A stretch of 64,000 nt of DNA from Prinsepia uniflora. Lineage: Eukaryota; Streptophyta; Magnoliopsida; Rosales; Rosaceae. The notes beneath the pieces are model-generated. The model worked only from the letters and a program-made list of their open reading frames with translations. It did not search any database and was not told the DNA's origin. The position numbers and the translations under genes are program-made. Below, one piece after another: positions 1 through 11,436 of the stretch; position 1 is the stretch's first letter; the number at the start of each line of letters is the position of its first letter. The stretch lies in assembly GCA_032719365.1 (NCBI GenBank), contig CM064865.1:36258065-36322064 (forward strand). The letters are read 5' to 3'.

Positions 1-210
1 ACTTTTTCCAAAAAATAACCGTAAAACTGTGTCAAGAACTCAATCAGTAAATTTGGAAATCAACAAATAATTAGTTCAAATCATTATTCAATTTATTGAA
101 ACTCAAATCATGCAATAAAATATTTAAAACATTTAACTATGCATGCATCACAGTTTATAAAATAAATGTCCACTCACAGAGTGTCAAAGCGGTTTAATTC
201 CAAGCTGTAT
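1..210 (-). mobile_element. D 3' LTR, piece 1
   Basis: This segment matches about 35390-35545 of D's other LTR, including the run of short AT-rich phrases and the TGCATGCAT block near 136. It ends at 206-210 with TGTAT, the target duplication of element B. A GTCCACTCACAG block lies at about 170-181. Confidence 0.8.
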
Positions 211-2800
211 TGACAGGACCCGCCCTAAATCCCCTAGGGATTAACGCGAGACACACTTGCTCCCGTCTGACACGAAGTGTCAGACAAGGGATAATTCCAA
301 CCTTAGCCCCACCGGGGCTTCCAGAGTGCGCCAGGATTGGAGGAGGAGTGTGATGTCTCGGTCTCTGCTACAGCCCGCATCTGCGATCAACCTGGAAGAC
401 ATTAAAACCATTAAAAGCTGTGAGTGGACGAAAAAAATAATTTAATTAAAACTCATTTATAAGAAGACATTTATGCCCTTAACTAAAAACATGCATGCAT
501 TCGAAAACCATTTATCAAACCATTTCTCAAATCATTAAACCACTAGGGCCTTGGCCCAAAACTGTAAATCAAGTACATGACTCAGCCCAAAACCAATCAT
601 GTGGGTCTCAGTCCAAAATTCAATTTCAAGTGTGACTCAGCCCAAAACCAATCCTAGGCATCCCTGATGCTTGACATCCTAGATGTCACAATCACACCAC
701 TGTCATGGTTCCAAGCTATGCGTGCTACCCGGGGTCTCAAATCCCAAGTCTCCATAGGGTCCACCCAAGTCAATGACCCCGCAGATCAATGACCCTCCTT
801 GGAGGGAGGCTTTAACCTCTGGCAACCCTGCTCTTGAGTCACTATATGGACCGGTCGCTCCATGCAATTACCCCTCGCAAGCAAAGCCCCGTGACTACTC
901 CAAGATACTACGAGACGTCTGGAGGAGACAACCCGCCACTCCAGGATGCTATGGGAAGTCTGGAGGGCATCCGTTCGTGAGGATGGCATACAGAAAACCG
1001 TTTCAAATCATTCAAAGGGTTATGCCCGGGTTTTCCATAAAACCATTGTAAATTCAAATTCAATTCGGGTCCCCGACCTGAAATCACATTTGTAAACCAC
1101 AACTGGGCCTCACACCCGATATAATAACCAATTAGGCCTCAAGCCCGAATTCGTAAACCAACGGGGCCCTCGGGCCGATCATGTAACTCAAATGGGCCTC
1201 TAGCCCAATTTCTCATCAATTCAAATGGACTCCAAGTTCGCTAGTTTTCAACCAAATGGTTCTCATGCCCGATTCCATTTTTCTAAATCTAAAACCTTTC
1301 CGTTAAACCCTCATTGAAATACTAACACGTATAAGCACAGTATAAAATCAAAAATCTTGAAATACATGCAAATACAGAAATACTAATACACCACAAACAA
1401 ATGCACTCAAGGCATTTCAAAACATGTTCATAAACGCATATAAAACAGTTATGCATGCATCAATTTAGAAAACCAAAGTCCACTCACAGACCGTCCTTGA
1501 TGCGCCTTGATACGTGCGCCATAAGCCTTTCCCGAGCCAATCACCATCTCTGGAGTTCCCAAACCTGTCCAAATCCTACGAGAGGGTTACTAACTACCTT
1601 AATAACCTCTCATTAAAGCCCCGTAATTTTCCCAAATTTTTAATTATTTTTAAACTCGATCCTAAACCTTCGGACATCCCGATCTATATTGAAACGATGT
1701 CTTATCGACTCGAAACTTGTCCCAAAATGTTCGTTACATCGAAAGGATGAAATTACATGTTAGACACTTCCCCAAAGGATGGCCCACGTGCCGCCGAAAG
1801 TGGTTGTGCGTTGGCTTTACGCGCTAGCCACCAGTCATCTTCAACCTCTGTCGAATCGGCTGGTCCAGACCGATTTTGCAACTCCGGTCTAGCCGAACCG
1901 GAGAAACCAATTCAGGCTCCTATCTCCCTCTATTTTGGTCCGTTTTCTTCCAATCCAATCCTAATTTCTTTGTATCATCACTACCAACCTATTTACACGA
2001 TTAAAATCAAGAAAAATGGTATAGAAATCGATTGTTCAACCCCCCTCTCACATCCCTGTTTTTCCCTGCCTTCCCAGGGATGTTCAGCCACATTCCACCG
2101 TCCAAAAAAATTTCTAAACCTTCCTACAACCCACCAATTGACAAACACAGCACCTAACGGTCAATTCAAAGATTCGAATTTAAAAACAAAGAATGGGTTG
2201 TCGGGTTTACCTGGTCGTGGTTCCTCCGCCGTCCATGACGACTCAGGTCGCCCCCAGCCATCATCCTCATCACTCACAGCCTTAGTCTCAGTCTCTCAAG
2301 GCCCTTAGTCAATCAATAAAGGGAGAGGGTGGTTTGTGGTGAGTGGTTCAAATGAGATCGTGTGAACTGTGGAAAATGGGAAAATGGGGATATGCATGTA
2401 TCTGTGTTAGGTGAGCAATGGATGGGTGACACTTGTCACTCATCCATTAGGCCTGATTCAAATATCTAGGGCCCACTTGGGGACAAAAGTACACTTTTGC
2501 CTTGTAAAACGTGTCGTCGTAAATAGTGCCTCAAAGCTTTTGTGAACCGTAACTTCCTTGTCGAATGTCTAATTTCGACGTACTGCCTGTTTACGGACTT
2601 GTAACATCCCGATCTACGTCACAGTCATTAGTCCTCGTGCATCAAGCCTCCCGGGTCAAAAGTCAACTTTTTACCCTATTTCAAGGGTAAAATTGTAATT
2701 TCACCATGAACGTTCATTAATCCTCGGCTAATCCCCGATTAGCCTCACTAATCCATAACTAGTCTTAATTAATCCCTAAAATCAAGGACGGGTCATTACA
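211..2800 (-). mobile_element. B 3' LTR, complete
   Basis: This is an LTR of 2590 bp. On the minus strand it starts TGTAATGACCC (ending at 2800) and ends GGTCCTGTCA (211). It contains the shared LTR modules: a 9-bp stem-loop at 265-285, GTGAGTGGAC blocks facing each other at 420-429 and 1479-1488, TGCATGCAT blocks at 491-500 and 1451-1460, short GGC...GCC and CTCAGCCC phrases at about 545-1260, and a TGACA/TGTCA palindrome at 2417-2448. The open frames here, up to 183 codons, have no counterpart in other copies and are treated as chance. Confidence 0.85.
265..285 (-). other. LTR-terminal stem-loop in B
   Basis: A 9-bp perfect inverted repeat (GTCTGACAC / GTGTCAGAC) with a 3-nt loop lies 54 bp from the LTR 3' end. 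The same stem occurs in G (27828-27848) and J (56351-56371) at nearly the same distance from the end. Confidence 0.7.
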
Positions 2801-5203
2801 AACTCCCCTCCTTAAAGAATTTCGTCCTCGAAATTCCAACTGACCCAAGTCCACAACTAAACGGTGGAATCCAATCATGTCCCAACTCAGCACTCTCGTG
2901 TAATCATACACATCCGCCATAACCACCGTGCTCGTCAGTAAGCACCGTCACTGGATCTTCCAAAACTCCAACTAAACTCTCGAGAAGTCACTTGTCGGCG
3001 CATAAGTCTCCCTCTAGACACCGACACTTGCAATTTTTGAGAATCCACCCGTCAGATCACAAATCTCACTCGAGGCTCCGACATTCATCGATCTCGCATG
3101 TCACTCACTCCGACAGGTATGCTATACTAGGTTGTCGTCAAATCGGCTTTTCAGCCTAACGATCATTCTTATCTGACAATCGAAGTCAGCTTTTTAGTCT
3201 GACGACCTTTCTCATCCGACAACTAGAGCTGACATCCTGTTCAGCATCCGATCAGACAACATTATATAGATCCTGCCATCATAATGACACGAATAACATA
3301 TCCCAGGCCATACTCAAACCTATGCCGCAGATTTAATCGACCTCACTACTCACACGAGTCAACTCACAATTTCTCATACTCGTACTGACTCTCTGTAGAA
3401 TCCCATCAATTTATACCAATCTGAATGCGTCGGATACTGATTAAATCTATTACCACCATAGGTCACAACCATTATGACCAGCCAGCAACTTCCGGCTCCA
3501 CTATGCTCCTGTTGTGCTACTCTGGTCTCGAGTCGTCTAGAGTCCCCATATCGTATCTCATGTCATTCAGCGACCGTTGCTGAAATCCTGACTCACTCGA
3601 GGCCTCAACTGTCACATTACATATCCTGTCGAAACACATTCTGGATCCCCTTGAATACTTGTCTCAGAAGAGATAACACATCTCCAATGTAGGGTTCCCT
3701 TAGTCATTCACGACTTAAACCCCCGCTCACAATTAATCACTGAACCCTACCAAACCACTCTACTCGAGCACACAATAGTCGACGTCCAGTCAACTCATCA
3801 CTATGTTGGAACACATCCGAACATAATCCTCGTCAAACCGTCACTATCGGATCCAATCCGATCACCATCTTATGTCCATCTAGGACTTTATCCATTCAAC
3901 AAGACATCCGTACCATTGGGAAACTCTCAACCCGACATACCGATTGACCGTGGTCAATCCTATAGTACAACTTGCACAACACACCGGTGCACCCCCATCA
4001 CATTAATCATCAAGGCGCTACACGGCCTGCTCAAGGACTACACTCTAACAACGTCCAACCACATATCGTCCACGCTCCAACCATGGCTCGGACCTCATCC
4101 GTCCGTCACCGACAAACCTCAATCCATCACAATCTCTACTCTCATATCCAAGACAGATCGTACACACTCTTCACATATCCAACCTCTATTTTGTTATCTC
4201 ACCAACCATTCCAAAGATTCTTCAACTATCTCATTCGGCGGTTGCACACAGTCATAACCAAGTCGAATTCAGAATCTATGATCGTACTGTGCGTTACTCA
4301 CACACCCTTGTATCCTCATCACGACTGAAGAATCTCCATCGTCTCAGTCGTCACAGCAACCTGAGTCTATCCACTTGATAAGACTCGACTAAGTCTATCG
4401 ATAGCGGCGTCTGCCACCACCACGTGCAGACCAATCCCAGAAATACTCCGCTATCGAGACACCGTACTCATGCGGTCCACTCACCGCAGGTACCAACCGC
4501 TCAACACGTAATAACCACCGATTGGCCTACCTAAGGAACCAGTCCACAAGTACCACTATCCTAGTAACTTGTTCAATCAATCTCCAATTAGGGTTATCGC
4601 GAACCCGGCTGCTCATTGCAACACGTCCATCCTGAACGATCCAACTCTACGGCTTCCAACTACTGGGCCCATAAGAAACTGGCCCTCCTCAGTGTCTACC
4701 ACTGTTACCACTGCTCAACCACGACATGCCATACCAAGCCATACAACACCTATATCATGGCATCTCTTGCCAGTCGACATCCCTCCGCGATTCGACACAC
4801 TGTAACATGGCCTCACATGCCAAAAAGGATTAAACATTCCTATTACCAACTATCTCGACTCGGGTCATCTAACAACAACCCTACGGTTCTAAGCCGTTGG
4901 ATTCACAAGAAAATCAATCCTGATGGGAATCTAACCTCTTGAAAACACGGCATCAGGTGCCAATCTAATCCTAAACTATTGCACCTCGTGCCAAACATAT
5001 CCTATTCATGGTTCGATTCCACTGAATCCTCATACTCATACCCTAACAATCAGGTTAATGATGGGCTGTTATCACTGCAGAGACATCACATCCTCAACCT
5101 GCGCGTCACACTGAGAGCAAAACACGCTCTGATACCACTTTGGTATCAGAGTACCACGTGCAACCCTTGCTCAGAGCGCACAAACCTCGCTCTGATACCA
5201 CTT
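2801..5203 (-). mobile_element. B internal region, non-coding
   Basis: This region is 2.4 kb with no long open frame on either strand. On the minus strand its last codons before the 3' LTR read NFEDEIL-stop, followed by an AAGGAGGGGAG polypurine tract. That is a vestige of a Ty3/gypsy polyprotein C-terminus. The sequence matches the internal region of G for most of its length, but G carries about 1.25 kb more (about 28998-30237). No capsid, protease, reverse transcriptase or integrase sequence was seen. Confidence 0.8.
5126..5200 (-). promoter_or_regulatory. Primer-binding site of B, in three copies
   Basis: The minus strand carries TGGTATCAGAGC, the usual plant initiator-Met-tRNA primer site, at 5189-5200 and again at 5126-5137. 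An inverted TGGTATCAGAG lies between them on the plus strand at 5141-5151. By comparison with G, the 5126-5137 copy is the one collinear with the ancestral leader, so the LTR-proximal copy and about 60 bp of spacer look added. Confidence 0.75.
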
Positions 5204-5248
5204 TCATAAGAACTGTCCCAAATCCCCCTGGGCTTAACGTGGGACACA
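5204..5248 (-). mobile_element. B 5' LTR, piece 1
   Basis: This short piece corresponds to 211-255 of the other B LTR. Its first bases are degenerate. It ends with ACACA (5244-5248), the target duplication of the A array. Confidence 0.7.
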
Positions 5249-8200
5249 TGACAGGACCGCCCCCAAATAGGGCATTGTCAACCGTGCCCGGTCCTGCTCC
5301 CGCCTGGCAAGACGACTGAAATTTCCAAGTTACCCTCAGTACTTGCCAGACCAAGGAATGCCACACGTGCTTACTCATGCCTCCGCCTCTCGATCAGCCT
5401 CGACCAACGCACCACGGCCTGGAGGGTCAATAAAAACCAAAAGGTGTGAGTGGACAAAAATAAATCAGTTTATAAAAATAGTTACAAAAAGACGTTTTTA
5501 CCCTCCGCGTAAAACCAATGCATGCATACAAAAATCATTTCGCAGTCGGTTAACATTTTCAACATAAGAAAACCCGTATATCAAATTCCAACATAAGGAA
5601 AACTCGTATGATACTCAAAATCATTTTTCCTTTCTCAACCATCGGGTCTTAGCCCGCAATCATAAACACCGGGCCTCAGCCCCACACATCCGAAACATTA
5701 GAAACAACAATAAATCGCAAGTAAAACATTTTGCTGGATATCAAGTCCGCCCGAGTCTTTAAACTCAAAACCATGCGCATAATCAGGCCTTCCCGGGATA
5801 TCAACGAGTCCTTAAACTCAAAACATAATCAATAGGCCTCGGGGGTATCACAATATCCGAGTCTTTAAACTCACGAGTCTTTAAACTCAATCCGGGTCTT
5901 TAAACCCAATTTTCGGGCCCGCCCCCGCCTTCAATTAACCGAGTCTTTGAACTCAAAACATGCTCCAGCAATAGCACCCGGGTCTTTAAACCCAAAACAG
6001 TTTTCAACGGGTCTTGAAACCCAAAACATTTGTCAACGGGTCTTTAAACCCAAAACATTTGTCAATCACAACAACGCGGGATCCATCCCGAAATCGCATT
6101 TTTCACAACAGGACTCATGGTCCGAATTTCCACATTCAAATCCCCAAAATCATACTTCAAAAAAGATATTCAAATCATCATTAAACACGGGGCATGTATA
6201 ATCACACCAAATCACTTTATTAAATCGTCTTCCATACCCGAATTCGAATTCGCATAATGATTCCGCAAGATGGCATCCGAAACATCATCCCGAACCCAAA
6301 CCAAGAATCTGTTTTCAAACTTCCGAAAACCGAAATCTAGTTAATCAAAGATACTTTTATGCCCCGAGCATCAAGCCCGAAATCACCTTTTTTAAATCCA
6401 TTTTAAATCCTTGAAAACACCTCATATTTCAATCTCAAGGTCAAGACATCAAAACCACAATCATAATCACCAAAATCACGGTCAAATCACAACATACTCG
6501 AAATCTCGTAAAACGTACAAAACTGCGACATTCTCGAAATACGTGTCAAAACCGTAAACCATACTCACAATCGAAATCCAACATCATAAAAACATAATAC
6601 GCAGAAATCACATAAAATCATTCATTCACCCATCATCAAAACGCAAGCGAAACCATAGTCTCGAAATACGTGCATCTCGCATGTATAGCAAAAATACGTA
6701 TAAATACGGAAATCAAACTCAATCACAATTCATAATCATAATCAAATAAATCATAGAAATATTTATACATGCATTAAATTTTGAAAGCAACGTCCACTCA
6801 TAAACCATTCTTAAGGCTCGGTTTCGCGCCACACACATTCCCGTAATTTCCGGCATTTTCCAGAAAACCCAAATCCCGTCCGAAATCACATTCCAGGGTC
6901 AGTAAGGTCTCAAATAACAGCTTACTAATTCCCCATAATTTTCTGGGAATTATTCGTTAATTAAAAATGTAACCTAAACCTTCGGACCCTCGGAATAACA
7001 TCGAAACGGTCTCCGATAAATTCGAAACCAGCGTTAAAATGTTCGTTACATTGTATAGGACAAAAGTCATGTTGGACATACCTCAAAAATCTGGCCCACG
7101 CGCCCTCACGCGCCGCCGTGAGTGGCTGCGCGTGGAGGCCACGCGCCTGCTATAGTGCCTGTACAGTTCTTCGTCCCTACCCGGCAACCTGTTATACGGG
7201 TCGTTCAACCCGCGTGAGGACCCGATTTGATTCCTGCGAAAATCAACTCGTTTTCCTCAATTGAACCGTCAAATAGCATCGCAATGGACTTAATTATGGT
7301 TCTGTTTTACCCATTCAAGTCGACATGGCCTGAAACCAGCTCAATCGAACATTATTCCTAATCGGGTTCAATGTCCCCATTAATTACACAGTCACAGTTT
7401 CTCTCAATTAATCCATTGGGAAGCTTCGTATACTCATTCTAAGGATGATTACACAAGTAATTTCACGAGAACTAACCTCAATCATCACGACTCCTAGCTT
7501 GGATTTTCCGGCCATCCACTGTGTCAGTGCACGGCTCCAAGAGCCCCGAAAATGGCCACATTTGGTCTGGATCGACTCGTGAAGGTTCCAGGAAGCTCAT
7601 TCAATCCTCAATTAGTCATGGGCTGTCCTAAAACTGGAAGTTCGAATTTGAATTTATCAAAAACCAGTTTCGGGTTTTGAGCACTTCTCTCGCCATTTCC
7701 ATCCCATTCCTTCATCTCCCAATCTCTACACTCTGCCCTTTCCCCCCTTAACTCTTTCCCGACCTCACTTTCTCTCAATTAGCCCTTGGGAAGATCGATC
7801 AAGCCAAGTTTATCAGGCTCTGTTTTTCTTTTCTTTTCTTCCCGATACCAACATCACCCAGGAGCTTCAATTCCCGATTTACACCCACTAACACACTGCG
7901 CACAGCCACTTCCAACTCTGTTCCCACACTCAGCTAAAACAATTCGACGCACAAGGTATTATGTCCTCTAAAATCAAAACACCAGCACGACATCGTGTAC
8001 CCGTGCACTGCCCAAAACACCCAACCGTAGTAAACAATTCCCAGCACGCCTAGCACTAAGTTATCAGAAATAAACAATTTCCCTCAGTCCATTAGCACCC
8101 AGCCCAAGCAATTGATCCCATAAACAATTGCATCGTGCCCTGTTTCTCTGAAAGGAACACAGCACCATACACGGTTGTCTCACAAGCAGCAGCTAAAATT

Positions 8201-8679
8201 ACCATTTTAACCTCAGTTGCCAAGTTACCAAAATGCCCTCCGACCTCTGTGACCCGTAACTTGGTCATTCGGACTCCGATCGACGCGTGCCGCCTGTCTA
8301 TGGACTCAGGGAATCGAGACCTTCCTAACGGTCCTTGGCCCTCGGCCATCGGACCGCCCGATCAAAAAGTCAACATTTTCCCTTATTTCGTCCAAATTAC
8401 GAAAATACCCTTGGGCTTCCGAACGTCATAACTTTCACCTCTATCGTCGGAATCGAACGTGCCACCTGTCTATAAACTCGTGACGTCCCAAACTATGTCA
8501 CGGTCATTGGTCAAAGTCCATTTGACCGCCCGAATAAAAAGTCAACGTTTTACCCACGACTAGGGGCAAAACGGTCATTTTGCATCGTTCGTCCGATTCC
8601 GCCCAACTAATCACCGAGTAACCCTACTATTCATGATTAGTTACTAACTTAATCCCGAATTCCGGGATGGGTCGTTACA
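5249..8679 (-). mobile_element. A LTR-a
   Basis: This is the leftmost LTR, 3431 bp, with TGTAACGACC and GGTCCTGTCA ends on the minus strand. It lacks one 30-bp phrase repeat that LTR-b and LTR-c carry near 12256 and 18464. Its right part (about 7550-8679) matches LTR-b almost perfectly and differs from LTR-c at many sites. Confidence 0.9.
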
Positions 8680-11349
8680 ATCTTCCCCCCTTAAAGAATT
8701 TCGTCCTCGAAATTTCCAATTATCTCTAATTCACATCCACCTCGTGGAAAACATTTCGACCCCGCAACACGTGTACACTCGTACACCAGCTAAGCTCAAT
8801 GTAGCGTAGGATCAACAACATGATCTCATCCCGCAGGGCAAATCCAATCCTGCAACATACAAGTTCAATGTCTATAACTTTCAACTCCCTTAGCGAACCA
8901 TGACGCTGGAAATGTCACGGCGTGGTAACATCACGCAAGGCCACTAGTGGTTACACTCACCACTAACCCACTCATCCTGAGTATACGTATACCGTCATCT
9001 TACGCAATCAGGTGGTGTACTGAAACACATTGTATACTAGCCAAGAAGTGATCACACATCTCAACACTAGGGTTTCACTAGCCATTTGTGGCTAAGAGTA
9101 CCTGCTTAAAGATCACTGAACCAACAAAATTACTCTGTCCAGTTCATGCTCTCAACCAAATCCAGTGGTGTCAGAACAAAGCCGATCACCAACACGTACA
9201 ACCTCACACCACTGGTACCTCATAGGTGTCGTCACCAAGCACCACCCGTCCCATCCAGTACCGATTCTCGTACACCGTACAGAGTACGTACATCCCCCAA
9301 CGAGTCCAGCCCAATTCACCAACCAATCTGGATCCCATGGTCACCCGACCAGTAACACCAAACCCACGCCCCAACACATCATTCAAGATGTACCAATCCA
9401 AGCACGCTCACCAAGGCATGTACAGTCGTGCCAAAAGGGCATCTAATCTCATTCACAATTACCGAGGCGCACCAACCCCGAATCTATCGGATACTTGCTC
9501 AAACGGTTACCACATCACATCCGATTGACTTCGAAAAGAAGCCAATCCCAATCGCCCATATCTACGACTGATCAATTAGACCATGTTGGATATCCACTCA
9601 TCCACAGGTCAAACCTCGAGTTAACTCATAAACATTCCCACTCGCCCGAGTACGGATTAACTTCGAAAGGAAGTTCAGTTCAATTATTCCCATATCTACA
9701 CCTTTATGACAGAGCGATAAGCTCTCCACCTAGCCTGATCAAGGCAGTCATAATTCAAATTTGGTACCACATCACTCGATTGGTAACACCACGATTCTAG
9801 ATCGTCATCCCATCCAAGGTCCACAACGTCATAAACCAGGTCCACCTAGGATCCACACATGCTCACAGCTAGCAATCTACCTGGAACCTGAACGTAGGGT
9901 CTTACACCCACTAGATTTCTTGTCAACCACCCAACACTCCTCAACTATTTTCTCATCCAATAATTCACTCAACAACGTAACACATCCACTATGTGGGTCC
10001 CCTCCATTTACCTCACATCGATCCCTGCCACTCCACCTAGGAGAGACCAAGGATGATCCAATACGATGTCACCAACACCCAAAAGCGAGTGCAAGCACAA
10101 CTCACTGCACCCACCATACCAAGTAATCCAACATCGTCGGTCAGGGCAGAGAATAAGAGGTCATCCCTAATGACTTCGGAATACCTAATACCAATGCGGA
10201 AACGAGCACTCCTTTCGTCCCACAGTCACAACTCCCCTTGAAACTAAGATTCCACCCATGTTGGGAACAGACACACTCCCCATGAGATGTCAAGTCCAAC
10301 CACCAGACTCCCTACATCCGTAACTCACATGGACAACCACGTGTCCGCAATCAAACCAATACTCAGACCTCATGCTATTAATGACTATTTATGCACATAC
10401 ACCGATTCCGATTGGGAATTACTCAACTCTTGTCACCTCGTCACTATTGGGACTTATCCCAATACCTCACAATCTCCGCTGGATCCTATCCAGTCCATGA
10501 GTCAACCACTACTGAATCTCAAATACCGACGCACGCTCATCATGACAGAGTCACACCCCAACTCGTGGCTCAACACAATCTCACTCACTGACACTAGCAC
10601 CATCACTAGTACCAGCACCAACATACAAACATCCACACTAGCACACTGTGTGCAAAGTGGGTAGCCCTGGATCACCGCTCATACCGAGCGACGATCCCGC
10701 ATCACTACTCGCACTCCACAACTAGGGGCACCACCATTATGACAATCCACACCAGGATAAATGGACGTTCCCTGAACGCCCCCCCCCCCCTCCCCCTCCC
10801 CTGATCCTCAACTACTACCACCACACCAAGTACCCCTGACCATCCGCTAAACTCCACAAGACCCCTATTCCACAAAACCGAGTCATAATTTCCTAACTCA
10901 TTCAATACCTGGCCCTAAACCGGTCCTTGGCATCCTAAGTGCCAACCGTTCCTCACTCAGCCTTTCTAGCTCCTCTCGAGCCTTGATACCTTACCAAGAC
11001 TCATCTCACGTTCCTAACCCCAAAATCCTGACTCCACGTGAGTCCCACATCCACATCTCGACTCCTCTTGAGTCCAATCTCAATCCAAGCCAATCATGCC
11101 ATCACTGACACCCAGTACCCGAGGAATTACAATGCTCAACCACATTCTATACGACCAATAGGAACTAAGGGATAGTACAATTTGCCCAATCATGCGACTT
11201 CCAGCCACCGATCTCGTTCGTCCCTGCGACCCACGCAATTCTAGGTCTAACAACTCGCAGTTCACAGTGTACACTACCCGACATCTGACCCTCAAACCAG
11301 GGTCAATCTCATCCGGGATCTAACACGAGGTCCCAACACCCTCGTCAAC

Positions 11350-11395
11350 TCGTCTCACTACCAGGTCGCGCACGAGGCTTACACTTCGGAGGCAT
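11350..11395 (-). pseudogene. Relic of gag start codon region in A (copy 1)
   Basis: Twenty-seven bases after the PBS, an ATG opens a frame reading MPPKCKPRARPGSETS and then a stop. It resembles the start of the longer gag fragment at 58426 (MPPRRGPSPRPEEESARG) and the D relic at 34413. It shows that A derives from a gag-coding Ty3/gypsy element. It is far too short to make a capsid protein. Confidence 0.6.
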
Positions 11396-11421
11396 GATGT
11401 GGCAACAGAATCAACAACCTG

Positions 11422-11433
11422 GCTCTGATACCA
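11422..11433 (-). promoter_or_regulatory. Primer-binding site, A copy 1
   Basis: A perfect TGGTATCAGAGC on the minus strand, 3 bases inside the LTR-b boundary. It matches the 3' end complement of plant initiator Met-tRNA and fixes the element's orientation. Confidence 0.9.
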
Positions 11434-11436
11434 AAT

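Larger units (their letters stand above)
8680..11436 (-). mobile_element. A internal region, copy 1
   Basis: This region is 2757 bp with no credible gene on either strand. The minus strand runs from the PBS (11422-11433), through a relic of the gag start (ATG at 11395), to a vestigial NFEDEIL-stop and a G-rich polypurine tract next to LTR-a (8681-8692). The short open frames in it are non-conserved and overlap in all frames. Confidence 0.88.

Noticed and set aside
1757..2308. 183-codon open frame in B's LTR
   Set aside because: It lies wholly in LTR DNA, has low-complexity composition, and the other B LTR has lost most of the region. No protein family resemblance.
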